From Spirochaetota bacterium (GTDB taxonomy: Bacteria > Spirochaetota > GWB1-36-13 > JAKPDD01), in NCBI GenBank assembly GCA_029552945.1, contig JAKPDD010000023.1:186001-250000 (forward strand): a DNA stretch of 64,000 bases, written 5' to 3'. Positions within the stretch are counted from its first letter, which is position 1. The number at the start of each line of letters is the position of its first letter. The notes under the pieces were generated by a model that saw only the letters and a program-made list of their open reading frames with translations, was not told the DNA's origin and made no database searches. This document shows, piece after piece, positions 9,736 through 18,753 of the stretch. The position numbers were made by a program, and so were the translations under genes.

Positions 9736-9966
9736 ATGGTATTAAAGCATTTAGAGATAAATGGGACTAAACTAAAGTTATCCAAACATGAAATACTTTT
9801 AGAATTAATAGAAGAAGAAAATAAAGAAGTTAAAAATAAACTTCTTTTCTTCCCTCTAGTTATTTTAGATAAATATTTAATTAAATTTGTTAGGGGTGGG
9901 TACCATATCGATTTACCCAAAAAAACTTTTACACTTCAAACTATTAATAATAATCAAGTTTATTAA
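9683..9966 (+). pseudogene. Possible decayed small gene in two frames
   Basis: An ATG at 9683 opens a 28-residue frame (MIKYYEKSQLNSSIF...) that stops at 9767-9769. A second frame continues to 9966 and reads as coding-like (KLSKHEILLELIEEENKEV..., LLFFPLVILDKYLIKFV). Joining the two by one frameshift would give a protein of about 90 residues. No ribosome-binding site is evident, no family is recognised, and the end overlaps era on the other strand by 23 nt. It could be a relic gene, a fragment of a mobile element, or chance. Confidence 0.3.
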
Positions 9967-10801
9967 GAAAAACCTTATCTTTTCTCCAATCTTCCTTAAC
10001 TTTAACAAAAAGCTCAAGGTAGACTTTTTTATTTATAAAATCCTCAATTCTTTTTCTTGCCTCAATCCCAATCTTTTTTATCATAGCCCCTGACTTTCCT
10101 ATAATTATCTTTTTCTGGCTATCTTTTTCAGAATATATAATAGCTTTTATTATAGTCATATCCTCTCTCTCTTCCATTTCCTCAACATCAATAAATACCT
10201 GATGAGGAATCTCTTCTTTAAGATTTTTTATTATAGCCTCTCTTATATACTCAGAAACAAAAAACCTTATTGTCCTATCAGAGACAATATCTTCAGGATA
10301 ATACTGAATATTATCAGGAAGTAAAGAAACTATCTTTTCAAGTAACTTATCTGTATTAAAACCAGTTAGGGCTGAAATGTGTATTGTATAAAATCCTAAT
10401 GATTTTTCTTCTTCAGAAAACTCTTTCATCTTAATATCAGACTTATTAACAGCAACTACAACTTTGTCTTTATGTAAATTATTTAAAATATTAGAATATT
10501 CGAATAGTGACTCCTCTGGAGTTATAAGCAGTACTATTATATCTATATCTTTCAGGGCATCTTCTATATATTTTATAAGTTTTTCATCTAAAAAATGCTT
10601 AGTATTCTTTATAATCCCGGGGGTATCTTTAAATATTATTTGAAAACCCTTTTCTTTATCAGTTAATATACAGTTTATAATATTTCTAGTAGTCTGAGGA
10701 ATAGGAGAGACAATAGTAAGATTGTCATTTAACAGTCTATTTATAAGAGATGATTTCCCAGCATTTGGTTTACCTATTATTGAGACAAATCCAGATTTCA
10801 T
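9944..10801 (-). CDS. era: GTPase Era
   Basis: Era binds 16S rRNA and assists 30S subunit assembly. The GTPase motifs are G1 GKPNAGKSSLI, G2/G3 TTRN and DTPGI, and G4 NKSD. The C-terminal KH domain contains GKSGAMIKKIGIEARKRIE and ends with VKEDWRKD, typical for Era. At 285 residues it is slightly short but complete. It stands alone between ppdK and a divergent secreted peptidase gene. Confidence 0.96.
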   Translation of the reverse strand: MKSGFVSIIGKPNAGKSSLINRLLNDNLTIVSPIPQTTRNIINCILTDKEKGFQIIFKDTPGIIKNTKHFLDEKLIKYIEDALKDIDIIVLLITPEESLFEYSNILNNLHKDKVVVAVNKSDIKMKEFSEEEKSLGFYTIHISALTGFNTDKLLEKIVSLLPDNIQYYPEDIVSDRTIRFFVSEYIREAIIKNLKEEIPHQVFIDVEEMEEREDMTIIKAIIYSEKDSQKKIIIGKSGAMIKKIGIEARKRIEDFINKKVYLELFVKVKEDWRKDKVFLNKLDYY

Positions 10802-10986
10802 ATGTAATCCTTAAAACTATATTATTAACCTTATAGTAGAAATTTAAATATTTACTTAATATAAAATTGAGTAAAAACTAATAAAAAATTTATAATATTT
10901 AAATTAAATTTTATCACTAAAATTCTTTTATTTATTTTAAAAAATTTTTTTAAATAGAGCCTAATAAACAAAACAAGTGAGGAAAA

Positions 10987-12747
10987 ATGCAGAGATATAT
11001 ATTTCCTATTTTTATTATAATATTTTCTATAACTATCAGAGCTAATATCTTAAAAATCGAACAGATAAAACCAGGAATGAAAGGCTACATAGTAACTGCT
11101 GATAAAGACAATAAAATTGAAAAATTTGACTTTGAAGTAATAGACGTAATAAAAAAAGCTTCTGTGAAAAGAGATATAGTGCTTGTTAAGTTTTATGGAG
11201 ATTATATAGAAAAAAAAGGTATTGCTCAGGGCATGAGTGGGAGTCCTGCATATATAGAAGGTGCATTAATAGGTGCATTAGCATACACATGGGGCTATCT
11301 AAAAGAACCTATAGGTGGGATCCAACCTATAGAACAGATGATCCCTGTTATGAAAAATATTGCGTATACACAAAAAACAAAACAAAAGTTTATATCATTG
11401 GATAAAGAATTAGCAGAAAAGATAGATATTGAGTATATAGAAAATATTAAACCTGAAAAAACAGATCTAATCCCAATTTCAACACCACTTGTTATATCAG
11501 GTTTTGCTCCGGAGGTAATAAACCTTTTAAAATCAAAACTCGATCAAAACTATTTTAGTATAATAGATGGTGGCAGCAGTGAAAAAAAGTCTGATAACAA
11601 AACATTAAATCCTGGAGATGCTGTTGCTATCCCATTAGTAACAGGCGATGCTAATGTAGCTGCAATAGGAACTGTAACATACAAAGAAGGGAATAAAGTA
11701 CTTATATTTGGCCATCCTTTTTTAGGTAGGGGCAGCATTAAACTCCCAATGGCTAAAGCCTTTGTTCACTATATTATGCCTACATTAAATGTTTCATGGA
11801 AGTTTGCATCAGCATCTGAAATAATAGGTAGTGTATATAATGACCAGGAAACAGCTGTTGCAGGAATTATAGGTGAAAAACCAGAAATGATCCCATTAAC
11901 ACTTAATATTGAAAAAGACGGTGAAAATTTTAACTACAATTATAATCTTGCCAAAGACCCACTATTTTTCCCAAACCTCCTTAGTGGCATAATAATGTCA
12001 AGTTTTTTTAATATAGACCCTCAAAAGTCGGAAGGGTCTGTAACTTTAGAGATTTCTGTTAATATAAAAAACATTAATACAAATGAGAAAAAAAGTTTTA
12101 AAATAAATGACTTTTTTGTTGGTTTTAACTCTGATACCCTATATCAGTCAACAATGAGGCTTATTTTCCCTTTACAGTATATTGTATATAACTGGTTTGA
12201 TGATTGGGACATAGAAAAAATAGATATAAAAATGAAAAAATTTCCAAAATATCAGGTTGGTTTTATTGAAAAAGCAACACTATTAGATAAATTCGAGTTT
12301 TATCCTGGTGAAATAGTAAAGATAAAACTTTATATAAGAATGTACAAAGATAAATATACAGAAAAAATAGTAAACATTAAAATACCATCAAACATAACAA
12401 CGCCTTCAATTTTAGAAATAAATATAAGCAGTTCAAAAATAGAAAACGCAACATATATGTACCAATACAGACCAGTCTTTATCCCAACTAATATTGACCA
12501 ATTATTATCAATATTCCAGATGGAATCAAGTTTCAGTGATATAGCAGTATGGATTGATATACCTGCAACAAGTTTAATAGTGGATGGGAATTTTATGCCA
12601 AACCTTCCTTTATCCAAAATATATTACTATGGTTATAGACAGGCTGGCAATTATTATTCTTTAACAAAGAGGGAAAAAACTCTAGTTAATACTAATTATT
12701 TTGTCACCGGTTACATAAAACTACCAATAAAAATAGTGCCAAGATAA
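10987..12747 (+). CDS. SpoIVB-type (S55) peptidase domain secreted protein
   Basis: After a short signal peptide, residues ~20-260 match the S55 peptidase domain known from SpoIVB. The sequence IKPGMKGYIVT is followed by GIAQGMSGSPAYIEGALIGALAY, where the Ser of GMSGSP is the expected nucleophile, and by a GHPFLGRG motif. In sporulating Firmicutes SpoIVB cleaves SpoIVFA. S55 domains also occur in non-sporulating bacteria as secreted proteases of unknown target. Residues ~260-586 are beta-rich with no assigned domain. The start is supported by GTGAGG 6-11 nt upstream. It is followed after 9 nt by a secreted beta-propeller protein, suggesting joint action outside the cytoplasm. Confidence 0.82.
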   Translation: MQRYIFPIFIIIFSITIRANILKIEQIKPGMKGYIVTADKDNKIEKFDFEVIDVIKKASVKRDIVLVKFYGDYIEKKGIAQGMSGSPAYIEGALIGALAYTWGYLKEPIGGIQPIEQMIPVMKNIAYTQKTKQKFISLDKELAEKIDIEYIENIKPEKTDLIPISTPLVISGFAPEVINLLKSKLDQNYFSIIDGGSSEKKSDNKTLNPGDAVAIPLVTGDANVAAIGTVTYKEGNKVLIFGHPFLGRGSIKLPMAKAFVHYIMPTLNVSWKFASASEIIGSVYNDQETAVAGIIGEKPEMIPLTLNIEKDGENFNYNYNLAKDPLFFPNLLSGIIMSSFFNIDPQKSEGSVTLEISVNIKNINTNEKKSFKINDFFVGFNSDTLYQSTMRLIFPLQYIVYNWFDDWDIEKIDIKMKKFPKYQVGFIEKATLLDKFEFYPGEIVKIKLYIRMYKDKYTEKIVNIKIPSNITTPSILEINISSSKIENATYMYQYRPVFIPTNIDQLLSIFQMESSFSDIAVWIDIPATSLIVDGNFMPNLPLSKIYYYGYRQAGNYYSLTKREKTLVNTNYFVTGYIKLPIKIVPR

Positions 12748-12756
12748 GGAGATTTT

Positions 12757-14826
12757 ATGAAAAAATTTATTGTTTTATTAATTCTAACCTTTTTAATTCC
12801 AACAGTTTTTGGAATTTCAGTAAATAATATAAAAATTGATAAGAGCCATTTTAAATTAGAAAACACTAAAAATATATCAATAGATAAATCAGGGAAAATA
12901 ATGTTGTCCCCTGAAATAAAAAATATTTTTAATACAGAAAGTCTTATAGTATTTGATATAAAAAAAATTAATAACTATTTATATGTTGCAACAGGGAATA
13001 AATCATTCCTCTATAAAATAGACTTATCAGCAGAAAAAATAGATGAATCAAATATAAAAGTAGTATACAAAGGTAAAGACATAGCAGTAAGTTTATTAGA
13101 ATATGATGGTAAAAATAATCTTTTTTTTGTAGAATCTAATACAATTTATAGTTATAATATAGATACAGAAAAAATCGAGGAATTCGCATCTCTAAAAGAT
13201 GAAAATATAAAATACATATGGGCAATGGTATACCTAAATAATAAATTATACGTTTCTACTGGAGAAAATGCAAAAATAATAATGATTGAGGGTAAAGGTA
13301 AAGTAAAAACTATATTTGAAAACAATAATGAAAATCATTTCTTAACACTAGTCTACAATAATACAGATAACAGCCTATATTTTGGTAGTGAAGGGCTTGG
13401 CATATTGTACCGAATGAGTCTAAAAGATATGAAAACAGAATCATTATACGATACATATGAAGATGAAATAAGCAGTATATATATAGATAAAGATGCTGTG
13501 TATTTTTGCACCTCAAGTCAAGTCAGAAAAAAAGTGGGTCTTGACTTTGACTATACAGATAGTTTTAAGAAACAAGAAAAACCAAAAGAAACCCAGGATA
13601 AAGAATCAGCAAAACAGCCAAAGCTTAAAAACTCTGTATATAAATATGAAAAAGGGAAAATATATAAACTTTTTACATTAGATGAAACAGTATTTTACAC
13701 ATTAACAAAAATAGAAGACAAAATTCTTGTTGGGGCATCTGGTGGTAGCATATATCTTTATAATCTAAAAAACAGTTTTTTATCCCTACATTCAAAAATA
13801 CTGGATGAGCAGATAGTAAAAATTATACCTGATAAAAAAAATATTTATGTTGCAAGTGGTAACTTAGGAAAAATCTATAAAATTGGTTTATCATATTCAA
13901 ACACTGGTGAAGCTATATCAAACATAATTGATCTTGAATCTATTTCAAAAATAGGTAAAGCAATAATAAAGTCATCTATACCAAAGGATTCAAATATAAT
14001 GTTATACATAAGGGGAGGAAATACTGAAGATATAGACAATACATGGTCAGAATGGAAAGGGCCCTATACTTATCAGAATGAAATAAACTTAGGAATAGAG
14101 AAGTCAAGATATATTCAATATAAAATTATATTTAATACAAAAAACTTAGAAGTAACACCAATAATTGAATACATAATTCAGATATACTCACCTCAGAATA
14201 GATCCCCCTCTATATCATATTTTAATATAAAAACAACTAAAACACTTGACAAGAATCAGAGAGGACAAAAATCAGAATTAACATTAGAATGGAATGCATA
14301 TGATGCAGACAGAGATACTTTAGAATATAAAATATTCTTCAAAAAAGAGGGCAATAATCAATGGCTACCATTAGTAGAAAATATTTATAATACTAATTCA
14401 TTTACTTTCGACTCAAGTTTATTGCCAGATGGTTATTACAATTTTAAATTAGTAGTTTCAGATTCGCCTACAAATACTTATGAAGAAGCTGAAATCTCAG
14501 AAGAGACAACACCTTTATATCTTATTGATAACACACCGCCAATAATAGAAATTACAAAATACCAGGAAGTTGGAGGAAACATAAGATTAGAAGGTATAAT
14601 AGAGGATAATGCAGGTATAGTCTCAAAAGCATTTTACTCTATTAATGCAAAAGAGTGGATATTTTTTAAACCTTCTGACGAAATATTTGATTCAAGTAAG
14701 GAAACTTTTATCATTACAATACCAAAAAAAGAACTTGAAAAAATTAATGAAAACAATATTATATTTATAAGAGCACTAGATGAAAGAGATAATGCCAAAA
14801 CAATAGAATACAAAATAAAAAAGTAA
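12757..14826 (+). CDS. Secreted beta-propeller and fibronectin-like protein
   Basis: A 689-residue exported protein (signal MKKFIVLLILTFLIPTVFG-I). Residues ~60-380 contain repeated beta-sheet blades of a propeller (NNYLYVATGNKSFLYKIDL, NTDNSLYFGSEGLGILYRM, DKILVGASGGSIYLYNL, KNIYVASGNLGKIYKI). The C-terminal part has fibronectin/Ig-like modules (ELTLEWNAYDADRDTLEYKIFF and a closing EYKIKK). A Lys/Pro/Gln-rich insertion near residue 270-290 looks unstructured. It probably shares a transcript with the S55 peptidase. Function is unknown. Proteins of this shape bind partners or polysaccharide in the periplasm or at the surface. Confidence 0.75.
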   Translation: MKKFIVLLILTFLIPTVFGISVNNIKIDKSHFKLENTKNISIDKSGKIMLSPEIKNIFNTESLIVFDIKKINNYLYVATGNKSFLYKIDLSAEKIDESNIKVVYKGKDIAVSLLEYDGKNNLFFVESNTIYSYNIDTEKIEEFASLKDENIKYIWAMVYLNNKLYVSTGENAKIIMIEGKGKVKTIFENNNENHFLTLVYNNTDNSLYFGSEGLGILYRMSLKDMKTESLYDTYEDEISSIYIDKDAVYFCTSSQVRKKVGLDFDYTDSFKKQEKPKETQDKESAKQPKLKNSVYKYEKGKIYKLFTLDETVFYTLTKIEDKILVGASGGSIYLYNLKNSFLSLHSKILDEQIVKIIPDKKNIYVASGNLGKIYKIGLSYSNTGEAISNIIDLESISKIGKAIIKSSIPKDSNIMLYIRGGNTEDIDNTWSEWKGPYTYQNEINLGIEKSRYIQYKIIFNTKNLEVTPIIEYIIQIYSPQNRSPSISYFNIKTTKTLDKNQRGQKSELTLEWNAYDADRDTLEYKIFFKKEGNNQWLPLVENIYNTNSFTFDSSLLPDGYYNFKLVVSDSPTNTYEEAEISEETTPLYLIDNTPPIIEITKYQEVGGNIRLEGIIEDNAGIVSKAFYSINAKEWIFFKPSDEIFDSSKETFIITIPKKELEKINENNIIFIRALDERDNAKTIEYKIKK

Positions 14827-14883
14827 TTAATATGATTTAAAAATAAAATTAAATTGAAATTAAAATTTTAAAGAGGTCCAGAT

Positions 14884-16674
14884 TTGTCCAAGAAAAAAGA
14901 GATGTATATATATAATGACTTTATCTATTCCTACGAAGGAATAGCAACAGGGAAAGCAGTTAAGATAATAAGAAATATAAACGAAAACGATATAGACAAA
15001 AGGAAAATAGATAATAAAGATATAAAAAAAGAGATAGAAAAGTTAAAACATGCAATAAAAACCCTGATAGAAAAAGAAGAAAAATCTATTAAAACAATAA
15101 TAACAAATACTGATAATGAAATAAAAACAATAGGCACAACATATCTTACATTAATATCAGACCTGGAATATAGGATAATAAATAAGATAGAAAATGAACT
15201 TCTAAATGCAGAGCATGCTGTTTATGAAGTTACAAATGAAATAAGACAAAACTTCCTTAATCTTGAAGAAGAGTATTTTAGAGAGAGAGCTCATGACTTT
15301 GAAATAATAAGAAATCAAATTATTATAAAACTAAAAGGTAATTTTAATCTATCATTAGAAGATATTCTAAACTCTTATTACTCGGATAATAAAATAATAC
15401 TGGTAATAGATGAAATAACTCCCAGTGAGTTTTCATATTTAAAAAAAGATAAAAGAATAAAAGGGTTAATACTCGGGAAAGGTGGCAGAACTTCTCATAT
15501 GGCAATAATGGCAAGGAATTTAGAATTACCAACAATATTAGGTGCAGCACAAATAATAAACAATATAGATAAAGATGACTTAATTATAATAGATACCTAT
15601 TATAGAAAAGCGATCATAATAAATCCTGATAAATATACTCAGGATGAATATGTATATATAAAATCTAACAAAGATAAAAAGGAACAAAAATTAAAAGATA
15701 CAACTTCGAAAACAATTACCACGACTAAAGACAATATAAGAATAAAAATGATGGTAAATATTGAGATAGACAATGACATAAAGAAGGTTAATGAACTAAA
15801 AACTGATGGTATAGGCTTATATAGAACAGAGTTTATTTTCTTATCAGATAATGATAAAAAAATATCAAGGTCTATAAATGACGAAGAAGTACAGTTTAAT
15901 ATATATAAAAAAGTTATAGAAAATATAGGCTCATACACTCCCTTCATAATAAGAACTTTAGATATTGAAAAAGGGCAAATAGATGAAGAAGAACCAGATA
16001 AAAATCCAGCATTGGGGATGAGATCAATAAGATACTGTATAAAAAAATTAGATATTTTTAAAACCCAGTTAAGAGCAATACTAAGAGCAAGCCATTATGG
16101 GTATATTAAAATACTATTTCCAATGATAACAAATGTAGAAGAGTTAAAAATGATAAAAACTTTCCTAGAAAGTGTAAAAAAAGACCTTGAAAGTAGTGAT
16201 GAATATTTTGACAATAAAATAGAAATAGGTATAATGTTAGAAATACCATCATTAACCTTTTCATTAGACCTGATAAAACCAGAAGTTGACTTTATAGCAC
16301 TAGGAACAAATGATCTTCTTCAATACTTTTTTGCTGTTGACAGGAGCAATGTTGAGCTTAATTATCTTTACAACCCTTATTCCATATCTTTTTTAAGATT
16401 TTTAAAATTTATATCCTCCGGGACAACAGATAAAGAAATATACTTATGCGGTGAAATAACATCTGACCCATTTTTTATAATATTCTCAATTGGTATTGGA
16501 TTCAGGGCTTTCTCAGTTCCATTATCAGACATAGTAAAAATAAAGCATATAATCACTAACCTTACAATAAAAGAATGTGAAAATTTTGCGGATACAATTC
16601 TTAGTTTGACAAACTCTGACGATATTATGTCTGAGTTTGAAAAATTTTATAATAAAATTTTTAAAGAAAAGTAA
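14884..16674 (+). CDS. ptsI: Phosphoenolpyruvate-protein phosphotransferase (PTS enzyme I)
   Basis: Enzyme I takes phosphate from PEP onto a His and passes it to HPr. The phosphohistidine loop is GGRTSHMAIMARNLELP (His near 202). The PEP barrel has DGIGLYRTEFIF, RTLDIEKGQ, ALGMRSIRYC, FPMITNVEEL, LGTNDLLQYFFAVDR and the catalytic Cys in YLCGE. The TTG start at 14884 is chosen because AGAGG lies 7 nt upstream. The next in-frame ATG (14902) has worse spacing. At 596 residues it is about 20 longer than usual. No HPr, HPr kinase or EII gene is in the window, so it may serve a regulatory PTS, as reported for several spirochaetes. Confidence 0.94.
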   Translation: MSKKKEMYIYNDFIYSYEGIATGKAVKIIRNINENDIDKRKIDNKDIKKEIEKLKHAIKTLIEKEEKSIKTIITNTDNEIKTIGTTYLTLISDLEYRIINKIENELLNAEHAVYEVTNEIRQNFLNLEEEYFRERAHDFEIIRNQIIIKLKGNFNLSLEDILNSYYSDNKIILVIDEITPSEFSYLKKDKRIKGLILGKGGRTSHMAIMARNLELPTILGAAQIINNIDKDDLIIIDTYYRKAIIINPDKYTQDEYVYIKSNKDKKEQKLKDTTSKTITTTKDNIRIKMMVNIEIDNDIKKVNELKTDGIGLYRTEFIFLSDNDKKISRSINDEEVQFNIYKKVIENIGSYTPFIIRTLDIEKGQIDEEEPDKNPALGMRSIRYCIKKLDIFKTQLRAILRASHYGYIKILFPMITNVEELKMIKTFLESVKKDLESSDEYFDNKIEIGIMLEIPSLTFSLDLIKPEVDFIALGTNDLLQYFFAVDRSNVELNYLYNPYSISFLRFLKFISSGTTDKEIYLCGEITSDPFFIIFSIGIGFRAFSVPLSDIVKIKHIITNLTIKECENFADTILSLTNSDDIMSEFEKFYNKIFKEK

Positions 16675-16682
16675 AATAAACT

Positions 16683-17876
16683 ATGCTAAAGAAAATTAAT
16701 ATTAATGAACTGAAAGAAGGAATGATTTTAGGGGAAGACTTCTACAGCCATGATCTTAAAGTACTTATTTCAAAAGGTAAAACACTTGATCAACACCTGG
16801 TAAACTATATAAAAGAAAAATCAAAAAAAAACTATATAGTAATATATATTAAAGACCCTACTTTCAATAACATAAATAAAATAGAAATTAAAGAGAACAA
16901 TAAAAAAGAAGAAATAAGAATAAATGATGTAGTTTCAGTATTTAAAGATAAAGACATATTCCAAAAAGTAAGAGAAAATTATAATAAGATAAAAAAAGGT
17001 ATAAAAGAAGCTTTTGACTTTCTTGAGACAAATAATGAAATAAATGATGAGAAATTCATAAATATTGCAAAATATGTTATAGAAAATCTATCTGCATTAG
17101 AGATAGACCATATACCTGAGTTCATATATCTTATAGAACTTGAAAAATGGCACCCTGATACTTTTAACCATTCAATAGATGTTGCATTTTTTACTCTTTA
17201 TATTGCTTCTCAAATAACAACAGATAAAGAAGAACTTATGTCAATATTCCTCGGTGGACTCTTACATGATATAGGTAAATACATAAGATATAAAGAGGGA
17301 GACAAAAGGTTTTATGAAATAATAACTAAAAATTCACAACTTACTGATGAAGAGCATGAGATATTAAAAAAACATGTTGATGTTGAAAAATTTTTTGAAA
17401 ACAAATTTTCATTTTTCTCAAAAAAACAGAAAGAAAATATAGTCTACGGTGCACTAGATCACCACGAAAAACTTGATGGGTCAGGTTATATAAAAGGCAA
17501 AAAAGGATATCAAATAAGTCTTGCTGGAAGAATAGTAGCAATCGCTGATATTTACGACGCTCTTATAAGAAAAAGAGAATATAAGTCCATGGTAAAACCA
17601 GATATAGCGATGAAACATATTGTTGAATTATCAGAAAAAGGAAAATTGGATAAAACTCTTGTAAATATATTTAAAAAACTAATGGGAAGATATCCAACAG
17701 GTACAGTTATATCCACAAATAAAGGTTTTGCTGTAGTAACAAAACAGAGTGATAACCCAGAAAGACCTTTTATACTCCTAATCGATTACCATGAGTTAGG
17801 TGAAATAGACTTATCAAAAGATAACAGTATTATAATAAATGATAGTATAGATAATGATTTAAATATCAATATCTAA
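16683..17876 (+). CDS. HD-GYP domain protein (probable c-di-GMP phosphodiesterase)
   Basis: The N-terminal ~70 residues (ININELKEGMILGEDFYSHD...LISKGKTL) match the small domain often placed before HD-GYP. The HD-GYP domain covers ~150-330 with HSIDVAFF, GGLLHDIGKYI, KKHVDVEKFF, DHHEKLDGSGY and LAGRIVAIADIYDAL. The GYP tripeptide reads GYI here, which leaves the metal ligands intact. Catalysis would be hydrolysis of cyclic di-GMP. The C-terminal ~60 residues have a PilZ-adjacent beta region (YPTGTVISTNKGFAVV). It follows ptsI by 8 nt, and its end overlaps a convergent small ORF by 18 nt. Confidence 0.9.
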   Translation: MLKKININELKEGMILGEDFYSHDLKVLISKGKTLDQHLVNYIKEKSKKNYIVIYIKDPTFNNINKIEIKENNKKEEIRINDVVSVFKDKDIFQKVRENYNKIKKGIKEAFDFLETNNEINDEKFINIAKYVIENLSALEIDHIPEFIYLIELEKWHPDTFNHSIDVAFFTLYIASQITTDKEELMSIFLGGLLHDIGKYIRYKEGDKRFYEIITKNSQLTDEEHEILKKHVDVEKFFENKFSFFSKKQKENIVYGALDHHEKLDGSGYIKGKKGYQISLAGRIVAIADIYDALIRKREYKSMVKPDIAMKHIVELSEKGKLDKTLVNIFKKLMGRYPTGTVISTNKGFAVVTKQSDNPERPFILLIDYHELGEIDLSKDNSIIINDSIDNDLNINI

Positions 17877-18062
17877 AATATTCCCTTTTTTCTTATAAAA
17901 ACCAAAGTTTATTTTCTCTTTTATCCCATCAATATGTTTTTTAATAGGGTTCTCTTTTTCTTCATTATACTTTAAATATTCCTTATATTTTTCCTGTAAC
18001 TCAGAAAGGAGCCCTTTTGAATTTTTAATCTTAAACTCTATATATGTTTTTAAGTCAAGCAT
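17859..18062 (-). CDS. Small hypothetical protein (67 residues)
   Basis: A Lys/Glu-rich helical protein (TYIEFKIKNSKGLLSELQEKYKEYL) with no recognised domain and no clear ribosome-binding site. It lies 43 nt downstream of the phosphoesterase gene on the same strand and could be the last member of the long minus-strand operon. Its 3' end overlaps the HD-GYP gene. Its composition is more like a real protein than a shadow frame, but the evidence is limited. Confidence 0.45.
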   Translation of the reverse strand: MLDLKTYIEFKIKNSKGLLSELQEKYKEYLKYNEEKENPIKKHIDGIKEKINFGFYKKKGNILDIDI

Positions 18063-18105
18063 TTTTTAATCTTAAAATTTTTGTTTATAAAATAATAACA
18101 AAAAA

Positions 18106-18753
18106 TCATAGTTTATTCAAAAAAATCTGAGCAGTTTTAATATCTATAATAGCAAATCTGCCATTTTGAAAAGGGCCAGGGTTTACAACTACTGTTTTGC
18201 CTATAATATCACTAGCAATACCCTCATGTATATGCCCTGTAAGACAATAATCAGGCAAATAATTTTCTATAAACTCTCTTACCTTCTTAGAACCAACACT
18301 ATTACCACTTAGGACCTTATCACACTTAGTATTAAAAGGTGGGTTATGTGATACCATTACTTTAATACCAGCTTCTTTTATAGAATTATATCCAGTTACC
18401 AAACATCTATATATATCATTTGAATCTTTTTCATTAGGAGTATCAAAAGGTGTCTTCTCAGAACCTCCACATCCAAAAAAACCAATATCCTCTATTATAA
18501 CACCTGAACACTCTATATTTATATTATAATCTATTAAAACATCAAGGACCTCTTTTTTATCCATATTACCAGGAACTGCCAGAATTTTACCTTTAAAAAT
18601 TTTTATAATATTATCTAAAATCTTTTTAACGTCATCCCTACCGCCCCTTATAGTAAAATCCCCTCCTATTATAATAACATCTATATTGTTTAAAAGTAAT
18701 TTTTCTATATCTTTATAATTATTATGTATATCCGTAATAAACATTATTTTCAT
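18106..18753 (-). CDS. Calcineurin-like metallophosphoesterase
   Basis: All dinuclear-metal motifs are present: DIHNN near the N-terminus, GGDFT (Asp at ~32), GNMD (~61), VSHNPP (~129) and GHIHEG (~173). The order and 215-residue length match small cytoplasmic metallophosphoesterases (COG2129-type). The substrate is unknown. Its start overlaps the stop of the upstream CNNM-CBS gene by 4 nt, so it belongs to the same transcript. Confidence 0.88.
   Translation of the reverse strand: MKIMFITDIHNNYKDIEKLLLNNIDVIIIGGDFTIRGGRDDVKKILDNIIKIFKGKILAVPGNMDKKEVLDVLIDYNINIECSGVIIEDIGFFGCGGSEKTPFDTPNEKDSNDIYRCLVTGYNSIKEAGIKVMVSHNPPFNTKCDKVLSGNSVGSKKVREFIENYLPDYCLTGHIHEGIASDIIGKTVVVNPGPFQNGRFAIIDIKTAQIFLNKL

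Noticed and set aside
9711-9920. 69-residue minus-strand ORF in the gap upstream of ppdK
   Set aside because: Antisense to the coding-like plus frame, with no ribosome-binding site.
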